Source: a bacterium (GTDB lineage Bacteria; Spirochaetota; UBA4802; UBA5550). From it: DNA of 29,649 nucleotides. Under the pieces are notes generated by a model that was given only the letters and a program-made list of their open reading frames with translations, did not search any database and was not told the origin of the DNA. Positions 1-7,310 of the stretch are shown one piece after another. Numbering within the stretch: position 1 is the first letter of the stretch; every line of letters begins with the position of its first letter. A program made the translations under genes and the position numbers. The stretch is taken from NCBI GenBank assembly GCA_024224995.1, contig JAAENB010000505.1, forward strand, positions 1 through 29,649, given 5' to 3'.

Positions 1-37
1 AAAAACAGTTTCTGACCTATTTTTTCCCGGCCATCCG

Positions 38-75
38 GTCCCTGAGCGGAGCCGAAGGGCCGGAGCAGGGTTTTT
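38..75 (+). terminator. Terminator-like hairpin with repeat core
   Basis: Arms CCCTG (40-44) and CAGGG (66-70) are followed by five T (71-75), the layout of an intrinsic terminator for a gene upstream of the window. An inner hairpin GCC-gaag-GGC lies at 51-60. The loop contains TGAGCGGAGC and CCGGAGCA, which also occur in the structured repeat at 18332-18403, so this may be a divergent member of that family. The stem is short, so termination is inferred. Confidence 0.5.
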
Positions 76-185
76 CTTTCGTCAAGTATATTAATATCCG
101 AATAATCCTTGCTTTTTAAACCAAAAAGAAAAATAATTAAAAAATAATTAAATAAAAAAAATTACTGAAAACCTGTTAAACAAGG

Positions 186-2336
186 ATGAATATTATTAAG
201 AAATACCGGGTCTTAATCACATTTGTCATTCTTTTCATTATATTCGCCGCAGCCAAACCGGGTCCGGTCTCCGCGTCTGCCGCCCCGGTGGCATTAAAAG
301 GAGTAATAGACCTGAGCGAATGGGATTTTGCCCAAAGCGGCAGCATTGCCCTGGATGGAGAATGGGAATTTTATCCAAATAAGCTTCTGCTATCCAAAGA
401 TGTAACAAGCGGGAACCATAAGCCGCTGTTCTGCCTGGTGCCGGGGAACTGGAAAACTTACAAAGTAGGAAACCGTGATTTTTCAGTGCATAATTACGGC
501 ACATTTAGACTGCGCGTAATTCTGGGCAGCATAGAATCTCAAAACAAGCGGTTTTACGGACTTAAAATAAACCGGATTTTTACGGCATTTAAATTCCTGA
601 ATAACGATGATTTTGTTATAAAAAGTGGTGAGGTTCATTCAACAAAAGCCGGGAGCAGGGGGAGAATTAGCGGTAAAGTAGTCTTTGTAAAGCCGGAAAA
701 GGGTGTGCTTGATTTTATTTTCCAGGTTAGCAATTTTAATTTTTACCGGGGCGGCCTTATTGAAGAAATTGTATTGGGAACACCGGAGAATATTTCAGCG
801 GAGTACCGGAATTCGCTCATCTTTGGTATCATTTTCGCTTCATTTATTTTTATTATGGCGTTGTATCATATTATCCTGTTTCTTTTCCGAAAAAAAGAAA
901 AAGCGCCGCTCTACTTTGCTTTTTTTAGCTTTCTCATGTTTTTTCAACAGCTTTTTGAATACGAAACCATAATGAGCAACTTGTTTTCGGGCATGAACCA
1001 TGTATTTGAGGAATCAGCGCAAACAATCGTTATATTTTTCATTATTCCCGCTGTATTCGCGCATCTCTACTATTTTTTTGAAAAGAAATTTTCGCTTTTT
1101 GTATTACGGCTGCTCACGATCATTTCAGTTGTATTTAGTATTGTTTTATTAATAGCACCATATGAATATTGGTGGTTGATATGGCGATCCTATGAAGTGG
1201 TTATTGTCTGCGGCATGATATACGCGGGGTATTTTATTATTAGCATTGTCATAAAAAAAGAGCCGTATGCCCTTATTGCTTGTTTTGGTTTGCTCTTTTT
1301 AATATTATCAGGAGGCTCCGATATCCTGATTGATCTTGAAGTAATAAAAATGCAGACTGCTATAACCTTCCTCCCCCTGGGCTGGTTTATTTTTTTCTTT
1401 TCTCACGCGGTCATGATCGCGCTTAAATCTTCCCGGGCATTTTCTACTATTGAAGAGCTCCATGGTTCCCTTGAGTCAAAAGTTGAAGAGAGAACGCTTG
1501 AATTAAAGACCGCGGTACTGGAAATGAGATCAATGAACAAAGAGCTGGTAAACGCGAATAAAAAACTGGAATGGACTCAGAATATCGCGGAGCTGGATAT
1601 GACAATGGCAATTCATGTGCAGGAAGACCTGCTTCCTGCAGCAGTCCCCAAATCAGATACCTGGGAGGCCGCGTACTTTTTTAAACCCATGACCGGGGTT
1701 TCGGGTGATTTTTATGATTTTTACGTAATTGATGATGAATTCCGGGGAGTTTCTCTTTTTGATGTCTCCGGTCACGGCATAGCATCGGCCCTGCTGACAA
1801 TGATCGCGAAGTCGGTTGTTCATCAGCATTTTTCAGGGATGCAGCATGAAACCCTGAACAGGGTTCTTGGCAAGGTAAACAGCGACCTCGTAAAAGAGAT
1901 AGGCAGTATTGACAGTTTTATTACGGGAATTATACTCCGGCTTAAAGACGGGGCTATTGAATACGTAAATGCCGGCCATGAGGACCTGGTTAAAAAGAGC
2001 GCCCGGGATGGGAGTGTTTCTGTTGTAAACAATGAGCGGCATAACCTTAGAGGCTATTTCCTGGGGGTTGAAGACCTGGAAGGGATATATAAAAGCATGG
2101 AGTTTCCTATGGAAAAAGGGGATACGGTGCTGCTTTATTCCGATTGCCTGGTGGATTCAATGAACAGCAGCAAAAAATGGTACGGCATTGACCGGCTGCT
2201 TCGTTCTCTGGAACGAGCTCCTGCCGGTTCCTGCGGGGAGATCCTGGAATTTATACTCCGGGATTTTTATACGTTCCTGGGAAGGAACAGCGGATTTCAT
2301 GATGATTTAACCGTTATTGTACTGAAGCGGAAGTAA
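186..2336 (+). CDS. 7TMR-DISM sensor with RsbU/SpoIIE-type PP2C phosphatase
   Basis: A membrane sensor whose output is a serine/threonine phosphatase of the SpoIIE/RsbU type; known relatives act on anti-sigma-factor antagonists (partner switching). Residues 1-31 form a signal peptide. Residues about 40-200 resemble the extracellular 7TMR-DISM sensory domain (LSEWDF, LDGEWEFYP). Seven hydrophobic segments follow at about 210-413, then a coiled coil at about 420-470. The PP2C domain fills 475-716, with metal-binding acidic residues in GDFYDF (D508, D511), FDVSGHG (D526) and HDDLT (D706/D707). The ATG follows AAGG closely, and the upstream DNA is very AT-rich. No anti-sigma or STAS gene is adjacent, so its target must lie elsewhere. 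Domain calls are firm; the ligand is unknown. Confidence 0.9.
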   Translation: MNIIKKYRVLITFVILFIIFAAAKPGPVSASAAPVALKGVIDLSEWDFAQSGSIALDGEWEFYPNKLLLSKDVTSGNHKPLFCLVPGNWKTYKVGNRDFSVHNYGTFRLRVILGSIESQNKRFYGLKINRIFTAFKFLNNDDFVIKSGEVHSTKAGSRGRISGKVVFVKPEKGVLDFIFQVSNFNFYRGGLIEEIVLGTPENISAEYRNSLIFGIIFASFIFIMALYHIILFLFRKKEKAPLYFAFFSFLMFFQQLFEYETIMSNLFSGMNHVFEESAQTIVIFFIIPAVFAHLYYFFEKKFSLFVLRLLTIISVVFSIVLLIAPYEYWWLIWRSYEVVIVCGMIYAGYFIISIVIKKEPYALIACFGLLFLILSGGSDILIDLEVIKMQTAITFLPLGWFIFFFSHAVMIALKSSRAFSTIEELHGSLESKVEERTLELKTAVLEMRSMNKELVNANKKLEWTQNIAELDMTMAIHVQEDLLPAAVPKSDTWEAAYFFKPMTGVSGDFYDFYVIDDEFRGVSLFDVSGHGIASALLTMIAKSVVHQHFSGMQHETLNRVLGKVNSDLVKEIGSIDSFITGIILRLKDGAIEYVNAGHEDLVKKSARDGSVSVVNNERHNLRGYFLGVEDLEGIYKSMEFPMEKGDTVLLYSDCLVDSMNSSKKWYGIDRLLRSLERAPAGSCGEILEFILRDFYTFLGRNSGFHDDLTVIVLKRK

Positions 2337-2434
2337 ATAGAGACAGAACCGGAATTTTTTTTTATTTTTTTTTATTAGTATCGATGTTTTTAAGTGACGA
2401 ATTTTTTATATCGTTAAATAATATAATATTTTTA

Positions 2435-2462
2435 TTGACAATTTATTGTTTAAGTGTAAAAA
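2435..2462 (+). promoter_or_regulatory. Sigma-70-like promoter of the histone-like gene
   Basis: A perfect -35 TTGACA (2435-2440) is separated by 16 bp from an A/T-rich -10-like TAAAAA (2457-2462) in an AT-rich gap. It lies about 50 bp before the small basic protein gene. The -10 is weak, so the exact start of transcription is uncertain. Confidence 0.45.
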
Positions 2463-2514
2463 TTTGAAAATATTAATAATAAATACTATTCTACCATAAA
2501 GGAGAAACGATACA

Positions 2515-2742
2515 ATGGCTAAAAAATCATTGAAGCAATTACAAACTGCCCTGGCAAGTAAGCAGGCAAAAATTTCAAAATTAAGCGATCAATTAAAAAC
2601 TGAGAAGGCATCTATTGCCGGGCTTAAGCAGGATCTTCAAGCAGCAAAAAAAGATGAAGCCGCGAAAGCAAAAGCCGCTGCCGCTAAAAAGAAAGCCGCT
2701 GCTAAGAAAAAATCCGCAAAGAAATCTTCAAAAAAGAAATAA
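2515..2742 (+). CDS. Small Lys/Ala-rich histone H1-like protein
   Basis: A 75-residue very basic protein. Residues 1-45 have heptad-like spacing of Leu and Ile and probably form a coiled coil. Residues 46-75 are almost only Lys, Ala and Ser (for example KKKAAAKKKSAKKSSKKK), like the tails of bacterial histone H1-like proteins. By analogy it should bind DNA or RNA non-specifically and help compact the nucleoid; this is inferred from composition, not from a specific domain. A strong ribosome site (AAAGGAG, about 2499) and its own promoter suggest high, independent expression. Neighbours give no functional clue. Confidence 0.75.
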   Translation: MAKKSLKQLQTALASKQAKISKLSDQLKTEKASIAGLKQDLQAAKKDEAAKAKAAAAKKKAAAKKKSAKKSSKKK

Positions 2743-2901
2743 TTGTAATTGTAACAGTTAAAAATGATGCCGGGATTGAGAGGGAGGCCGCGTGGTTCTT
2801 TTTTGTCCCGGCTGTTCCGTTTAGTATCCACACGTATTTCATCTAATAATTTAAAAACCTGCCGAAAACATAGAACTCCGACAGATTTTTTAGTCTCATT
2901 C

Positions 2902-3144
2902 TCAGGAAATATTATACTTTTTCTTAATTTCCTGGATTCTGTCCCACACCGAAGCTGAAACATCGTTCTGCCCGACTTGCTTAAACACAGAACTGATAAT
3001 TCGGCTTTCATTGTCATCAATAACATGGTCCCTCAGGGCAAGACCCATAAGAAAGTTAAGTTCTTCCATATCAATTGTGCCGTCATCCGCGAATACTCGA
3101 ATAGAATAAGTAGCGATTTCAATGTGACTTGGAGTTTGTGACAT
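2902..3144 (-). CDS. Small TerB-like acidic protein
   Basis: An 80-residue cytoplasmic protein. The pattern FADDGTIDMEELNFLMGLAL, then a second half with VIDDNESRIISSVFKQV, resembles the helical metal-binding TerB/DjlA-like fold, in which a DG-x-[IV]-D turn precedes a helix. The start is supported by AGGAGA six bases upstream and by a good promoter at 3214-3242. It is a single-gene unit, convergent with the histone-like gene. The biochemical role is unknown; the TerB comparison is based on pattern only. Confidence 0.7.
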   Translation of the reverse strand: MSQTPSHIEIATYSIRVFADDGTIDMEELNFLMGLALRDHVIDDNESRIISSVFKQVGQNDVSASVWDRIQEIKKKYNIS

Positions 3145-3213
3145 TTTTTGTCTCCTGTATTTGTTAATAGTTGAATGATTTTGAGAAACAGGTCTTATAA
3201 TTTCAGGTCTATA

Positions 3214-3242
3214 ATACTATTGAAAAAAATACCTGTTGTCAA
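3214..3242 (-). promoter_or_regulatory. Sigma-70-like promoter of the TerB-like gene
   Basis: On the minus strand a perfect -35 TTGACA (3237-3242) is followed, after 17 bp, by TAGTAT (3214-3219), about 70 bp upstream of the start codon. A 7-bp inverted repeat, AACAGGT (3187-3193) and ACCTGTT (3231-3237), brackets the -10 and could be an operator, but it may be chance. Confidence 0.6.
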
Positions 3243-3380
3243 TAGAAAAAATACGCATGTTGAATCTTGTTCACTTGAAAATTTAAAATAGAAGATATCA
3301 GTATTCATTACAGTGTAAAGATTTTTTTAAGAAAAGTATGGGGACAAATCTGTACCAATATAATCGCAGGAATAGGCGCT

Positions 3381-3423
3381 AAAAGAGCGATATCACCCTG
3401 TATTTTCCGTTGATATCGCTCTT
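3381..3423 (-). terminator. Terminator of the FKBP operon
   Basis: A 13-bp perfect stem, AAGAGCGATATCA (3383-3395) with TGATATCGCTCTT (3411-3423) around a 15-nt loop, lies nine bases after the stop codon at 3432. On the minus strand the stem runs into TTTTAG. The T run is short but position and stem strength fit an intrinsic terminator. Confidence 0.7.
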
Positions 3424-3431
3424 GTGGATTA

Positions 3432-4316
3432 TTATTCTTTCGGAGGTTTGATTTCCAATAATTCAACTTCAAAGATGAGTACGGAATTGCCCGGAATGCT
3501 CCGGTTTCCTCGAGGCCCGTAAGCCAGGGCGCTGGGAATGGTGAATTTGTACTTAGCACCGGGCTGCATTAACTGCAGGCCTTCTGTCCACCCGGGTATG
3601 ACCCTGTTCAGGGGAAATTCCGCGGGGCTATTTCGTTTATAGGAGCTGTCAAATACAGTTCCATCAACAAGGGTTCCCTGGTAGTGGACTTTAACAGTAT
3701 CTGTTTCCCGGGGAGAGGAACCGTTTCCTTTTCGTAAGATTTCGTATTGAAGACCGCTGCCCGTAACTAAAACCCCTTTTTTTTCTTTGTTTTTCGCGAG
3801 ATACTCTTCCCCTTTTGCCAGGCTTTCTTTTGTAATAGCTTCCTGCTTTTTTTTGGCAATTTCATTTAATTGATCAAAGGCTTTTTTGGTTTCTTTTTCA
3901 TCAAGCCTGCTTTTTTTACCGCTAATAGAATCGTTCAGTCCAAGCTTGAAAGTCTCCGAACGAAGAGGAATATCCATTTTTTTAAATTGCTTTGCTGTGT
4001 TAAAGCCAAGACCGTAGCTGAATATTGCCATATTCGGTTTCAACTGCTTATTTCCCTGTTTCACCTGTTGAACCTGCATCATTGAAAGGTATATTTGATC
4101 ATCGGTATATTGCGATTTTTTGTTTTCAAAGGATTGCTTCATCCCTTCTTCAAATGCCTTTTGAGAAAGTTCGATTTTATCTCTATTTATTTGAGTTCCA
4201 AGCTGGAAACCTGCGGCATAGCTGTATTTTTGTTCAATAGTTTTGAGCCCGGGAGAAGAAGCCGCGGTAAAAGCAAGAAATACTATTAAAAGGTATACGA
4301 TGCACTTTTTTTTCAT
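3432..4316 (-). CDS. Periplasmic FKBP-type peptidyl-prolyl isomerase (FkpA/Mip-like)
   Basis: A 294-residue exported prolyl cis-trans isomerase and probable chaperone for secreted proteins. It has a signal peptide at 1-20 ending TAASS without a lipobox cysteine, so it should be soluble in the periplasm. Two copies of the FKBP_N dimerisation motif follow (YSYAAGFQLG near 31, FSYGLGFNTA near 99), then a Lys/Glu-rich helix and an FKBP domain at about 188-288. Active-site residues are present: HYQGTLVDG, FDSSY, VIPGW (W243), ALAYGPRG and IFEVELL. AGGAG lies before the ATG. It is the downstream gene of a tandem pair, 79 bp after its paralogue. Most Mip/FkpA proteins have one FKBP_N motif, so the doubled motif is unusual. 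Confidence 0.93.
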   Translation of the reverse strand: MKKKCIVYLLIVFLAFTAASSPGLKTIEQKYSYAAGFQLGTQINRDKIELSQKAFEEGMKQSFENKKSQYTDDQIYLSMMQVQQVKQGNKQLKPNMAIFSYGLGFNTAKQFKKMDIPLRSETFKLGLNDSISGKKSRLDEKETKKAFDQLNEIAKKKQEAITKESLAKGEEYLAKNKEKKGVLVTGSGLQYEILRKGNGSSPRETDTVKVHYQGTLVDGTVFDSSYKRNSPAEFPLNRVIPGWTEGLQLMQPGAKYKFTIPSALAYGPRGNRSIPGNSVLIFEVELLEIKPPKE

Positions 4317-4336
4317 GGGAAACTCCTGTTGTGTAT

Positions 4337-4379
4337 GAGAACGATACCTTCCTGTTTTTTTTCAGGAGATACCGTTCTC
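4337..4379 (-). promoter_or_regulatory. Intercistronic stem-loop between the FKBP genes
   Basis: Arms GAGAACGATACCTTCCTG (4337-4354) and CAGGAGATACCGTTCTC (4363-4379) pair almost fully around a loop of eight identical bases (T on plus, A on minus). It lies after the stop of the upstream paralogue and before the ribosome site of the downstream one. No T run follows on the minus strand, so mRNA processing or stabilisation seems likelier than full termination. Confidence 0.6.
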
Positions 4380-4395
4380 TCGTTTTATAGGGTTA

Positions 4396-5298
4396 TTACT
4401 TTTTAGGGGCGGGGAGAACTTTTAGAAATTCGACTTCAAAGATGAGCACGGAATTGCCTGGAATGCCCCGGTTTCCCCGAGGTCCGTAAGCCAGGGCGCT
4501 GGGAATAGTGAATTTGTACTTTGCGCCGGGCCGCATTAGCTGAATACCTTCTGTCCATCCTTTGATAACTCCGTTTAAAGCAAAATCTGCCGGTTTATTT
4601 CGCTTGTAGGAACTGTCGAATTCCTTTCCATCGATGAGAGTGCCCCGGTAGTGTACCTGAACCATGTCAGTTGCTTTTGGGGAACGGCCTCTGCCCTTTT
4701 CTATGATTTCGTATTGAAGACCGCTGTCGGTAACAATAACTCCTTTTTCTTTTTTGTTTTTAGCAAGGAATTCGTTCCCTTTTACCAGGTTTTCTTTTGC
4801 TGTAGCTTCCTGCTTTTTTTTGGCAATTTCATTTATTTGCTCAAAGGCTTTTTTGGTTTCTTCTTCTTTAAGCTTGCTTTCTTCACCGCTAGAAGCATCG
4901 TTCAGTCCAAGCTTGTAGGTCTCCGGACTAAGAGCAATATCCATTTGTTTGAATTGCTTTGCCGTGTTAAAGCCAAGACCGTAGCTGAATATTGTCATAT
5001 TCGGTTTCAACTGCTTATTCCCCTGTATCATCTGCTGAACCTGCATCATTGAAAGGCTTATTTCCTCATCGGTATATTGCGATTTTTTGCTTTCAGTGGA
5101 TTGATTTATGCCTTCTTCGAATGAGCTGACAATCAGTTCAATTTTGTCTTTACTTATTCGAGTTCCAAGCTGGAACCCCAGGGCATAACTGTATTTGTCC
5201 ACATCTGTTTTAAGTTTTGAGCATGAAATAAAGGTAAATAAGAGGGATATTGTTACAAGATAAACGATTTTTTTATTCTTTAGTATGCTGTTCTTCAT
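4396..5298 (-). CDS. Lipoprotein FKBP-type peptidyl-prolyl isomerase (FkpA/Mip-like)
   Basis: A 300-residue paralogue of the downstream isomerase, alike along its whole length, including the two FKBP_N motifs (KYSYALGFQLG, FSYGLGFNTA) and the C-terminal FKBP domain (VHYRGTLIDG, FDSSY, VIKGW, ALAYGPRG). It differs at the N-terminus: the signal peptide ends FTFISC-SK, a lipobox, so this copy should be membrane-anchored. The start at 5298 is chosen over one 35 codons upstream because AGGAGA sits seven bases before it and a promoter (5329-5357) covers the upstream segment. Together the genes look like a tandem duplication whose products were sent to two places. Confidence 0.92.
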   Translation of the reverse strand: MKNSILKNKKIVYLVTISLLFTFISCSKLKTDVDKYSYALGFQLGTRISKDKIELIVSSFEEGINQSTESKKSQYTDEEISLSMMQVQQMIQGNKQLKPNMTIFSYGLGFNTAKQFKQMDIALSPETYKLGLNDASSGEESKLKEEETKKAFEQINEIAKKKQEATAKENLVKGNEFLAKNKKEKGVIVTDSGLQYEIIEKGRGRSPKATDMVQVHYRGTLIDGKEFDSSYKRNKPADFALNGVIKGWTEGIQLMRPGAKYKFTIPSALAYGPRGNRGIPGNSVLIFEVEFLKVLPAPKK

Positions 5299-5328
5299 AG
5301 ATTTTCTCCTGTAGTATTCGGTGGGACT

Positions 5329-5357
5329 ATTACAATTATAAACGGTAAAAAAGTCAA
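5329..5357 (-). promoter_or_regulatory. Sigma-70-like promoter of the FKBP operon
   Basis: On the minus strand TTGACT (5352-5357), a 17-bp spacer and TGTAAT (5329-5334) precede the lipoprotein isomerase gene by about 30 bp. This argues against the longer upstream start codon. Confidence 0.6.
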
Positions 5358-5406
5358 GCCATATTGGTCCGGGACCATGGGATCTTAATTTTTCATAAGC
5401 CATATA

Positions 5407-5431
5407 CCGCGCCGGAGAGAATCCGGCGCGG
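5407..5431 (-). terminator. GC-rich hairpin after the cytochrome gene
   Basis: A perfect 10-bp stem, CCGCGCCGGA (5407-5416) and TCCGGCGCGG (5422-5431), with a 5-nt loop lies 29 bases after the cytochrome stop codon. No T run follows, so it may be a Rho-assisted or RNA-end-protecting structure. It separates the cytochrome from the FKBP operon. Confidence 0.55.
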
Positions 5432-5460
5432 AACCACGAACCCTTTCAGGTAACAGGAAC

Positions 5461-6120
5461 TTACTTATGGCACTCCTTGCATTTAACCGGTCCTGAACCA
5501 TAGTCTTTATGGCACTTAATACAGAACTGGTGCATAATATCTTTATTGGTTTTACCGCTGTGGCAAACCGAACAATTTTTAACCTTTGTCTTATCTACGT
5601 CACCTTTTATATCGTGGTGGCAGGTTTTACACTCAAGGCCGGCACCTTCATGCACGGGGTGAAACTCTTTATTGTACATGTTTTTTGAGTTGTACCTTTC
5701 TTTAGTATTTGCGTGAACGTTTTTTTCCGCGTTCGGAGAATGGCAGCCGTCACAGGAAACAGGACCGGCGCCCTTTTTCTTATGGCAGTCGATACAGAGA
5801 GCGTGATACATTTCCGATCCGTCCTTACCTTTATGGCAGGGGGAACACTGTTTAATTCGTTCATCATTAAAGTCCTTATGATGACAGGTAATACAGGCAA
5901 CACCGCCTTTTTCATGAATTTGATGCGGCATTGTAACGGATTTCGCGCCGGAACCGGTTTTTTTGACCCCGGCTTCAATGTCTTCCTGGGTAATGGCGCT
6001 GTTCACATCGGAAATTTTAACTTTGTCGGTGTCGGTGCTGGTTTTGTTGCTTTTACAGGAAATAAAAAGAATAAGACAGAATGCTGATAAGCAAAGTACG
6101 GCGGTTTTTGTGTATTTCAT
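5461..6120 (-). CDS. Octahaem c-type cytochrome lipoprotein (tandem cytochrome c3/c7-like)
   Basis: A 219-residue exported electron carrier. The signal peptide ends LFISC (C22), a lipobox, so it should be lipid-anchored facing the periplasm. Eight CXXCH haem-binding motifs lie at residues 76, 92, 109, 123, 164, 183, 200 and 214. Each half (66-127 and 154-218) carries four motifs with the same spacing and matching text (HQIHEKGG/HPVHEGAG, CHH, AGPVSCDGCH/SGPVKCKECH), showing duplication of a tetrahaem class III cytochrome c unit. The start at 6120 rather than 20 codons upstream is set by GAGAGG six bases before the ATG and by the signal peptide. No dehydrogenase or reductase is adjacent, so its partner is unknown. 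Confidence 0.93.
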   Translation of the reverse strand: MKYTKTAVLCLSAFCLILFISCKSNKTSTDTDKVKISDVNSAITQEDIEAGVKKTGSGAKSVTMPHQIHEKGGVACITCHHKDFNDERIKQCSPCHKGKDGSEMYHALCIDCHKKKGAGPVSCDGCHSPNAEKNVHANTKERYNSKNMYNKEFHPVHEGAGLECKTCHHDIKGDVDKTKVKNCSVCHSGKTNKDIMHQFCIKCHKDYGSGPVKCKECHK

Positions 6121-6180
6121 TGAAAACCTCTCAAAATAGGAATGATGGAGAGCCGTATAAACGAACTTTCCATCTAACAC

Positions 6181-6198
6181 TATCTAATTTAATAGATA
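6181..6198. promoter_or_regulatory. Possible operator palindrome between divergent genes
   Basis: TATCTA (6181-6186) and TAGATA (6193-6198) form an inverted repeat around ATTTAA, 60 bp upstream of the cytochrome start and about 100 bp upstream of the transporter. The position suits a regulator site, but six-base arms in AT-rich DNA can arise by chance. Confidence 0.25.
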
Positions 6199-6248
6199 AT
6201 ATTTCAAGAAAAAAATGTATATGATATCCGCTTTGCTGCTCCATAGTA

Positions 6249-6275
6249 TTGACAAAAGAACAGAAATGATATAGG
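6249..6275 (+). promoter_or_regulatory. Promoter of the cation diffusion facilitator
   Basis: TTGACA (6249-6254) is followed after 15 bp by TATAGG (6270-6275), 26 bp before the start codon. The -35 is perfect; the spacer is short. Confidence 0.45.
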
Positions 6276-6300
6276 TTTGATGTGAACCGGGGGAGAGGGT

Positions 6301-7227
6301 ATGGACAAACGGGTAAAACTGATCAAAATAGCATCCTGGCTGGGGATTTCCGGGAACGCGCTGCTGGGAATATTAAAAATAGCTATCGGTTTTCAATCGG
6401 GAAGTATGGCGGTTGTGGGTGACGGTATAGATAGCTCAACAGATGTTATTGGGTCTGTTATTACCCTGTTTGCCGCGGCAATAATTACAAAACCGCCGGA
6501 CATGGAACATCCATACGGGCACGGCAGGGCTGAAACCGTGTCAACAACAGTATTATCGTTCATTATTTTTTTTGCCGGAGCCCAGCTTTTTATTTCGGCA
6601 TTGTTAAAACTGATAAGCGGGGAAAAAACAGCGATTCCCTCAAATCTTGCTGTCTACGTCATATTAATCTCAATAGCCGGGAAAATACTCCTCTCTTTTA
6701 GTCAATTCAGCCTTGGAAAAAAGGCAAAGAGCGAAATGCTTATTGCCAATGGGAAGAACATGAGAAATGACGTGATTATTTCATTAGGGGTACTGGGCGG
6801 ACTGGGCTGTACAATATTGCTCAATCTTCCGGTCATTGATTCAATCTTCGCCCTGTTGATTGGCTTATGGATCATGAAAACATCAATAGAGATTTTTATC
6901 AGTACCAATACTGAATTAATGGAAGGAATAAAAGATTCTGCCATATACGGGCAAATATTTAGGGCCGTAGAGGAAACGGAAGGAGCCAATAATCCGCACC
7001 GGGCGCGCGTAAGAAAACTGGCAAATTTTTATGTCATTGATATTGATATTGAAGTAGCAGGGAATCTTACGGTTACCGAAGGACATGCCATAGCCATGAA
7101 GGTGGAAGATAATATCAATCGAGTGATTGATTCGGTGTATGATATCGTTGTGCACGTGGAACCGCTGGGAAATATAGAGTACCGGGAAAAATTTGGTGTC
7201 TCAAAGGATGACCGTCCGAAGGAATAA
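6301..7227 (+). CDS. Cation diffusion facilitator (CDF) metal efflux transporter
   Basis: A 308-residue inner-membrane divalent metal/proton antiporter of the CDF family, exporting ions such as Zn, Fe, Co or Mn. Six hydrophobic segments fill about 10-200, followed by a cytoplasmic ferredoxin-like domain (about 205-290) with V-H-V-E-P near its end. The family loop HPYGHGRAE is at 70-78. Transport-site aspartates in TM2 are D44 and D48 (DSSTD). In TM5 the usual His of the HxxxD motif is Asn (N153, with D157). GGGGGAGAGG precedes the ATG. The Asn suggests a metal preference other than classical Zn, but this is inferred. It is divergent from the cytochrome, and a stem-loop follows at 7226-7254. 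Confidence 0.92.
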   Translation: MDKRVKLIKIASWLGISGNALLGILKIAIGFQSGSMAVVGDGIDSSTDVIGSVITLFAAAIITKPPDMEHPYGHGRAETVSTTVLSFIIFFAGAQLFISALLKLISGEKTAIPSNLAVYVILISIAGKILLSFSQFSLGKKAKSEMLIANGKNMRNDVIISLGVLGGLGCTILLNLPVIDSIFALLIGLWIMKTSIEIFISTNTELMEGIKDSAIYGQIFRAVEETEGANNPHRARVRKLANFYVIDIDIEVAGNLTVTEGHAIAMKVEDNINRVIDSVYDIVVHVEPLGNIEYREKFGVSKDDRPKE

Positions 7228-7254
7228 ACGCTGAATGTATACTTACAGGCGTTT
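7226..7254 (+). terminator. Stem-loop after the CDF gene
   Basis: AAACGC (7226-7231) pairs with GCGTTT (7249-7254); the stem continues inward imperfectly to a GTATAC centre. It begins at the transporter stop codon. No clear T run follows, so a terminator function is tentative. Confidence 0.4.
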
Positions 7255-7310
7255 CAGTACCATCCTTGTAATTATTCAAGATGATTAATCTTTTCAGAGG
7301 TGGGAATCGT

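Noticed and set aside
2764..2958. 64-codon plus-strand frame after the histone-like gene
   Set aside because: It overlaps the TerB-like gene on the other strand and has no ribosome site. A GCCGGG/CCCGGC pair (2769-2774, 2807-2812) here is too far apart to call a terminator.
4651..5052. 133-codon plus-strand frame rich in Phe across the lipoprotein FKBP gene
   Set aside because: It is antisense to a well-supported gene; the Phe-rich text is the complement of Lys-rich codons. A matching shadow (3870-4085) lies over the paralogue.
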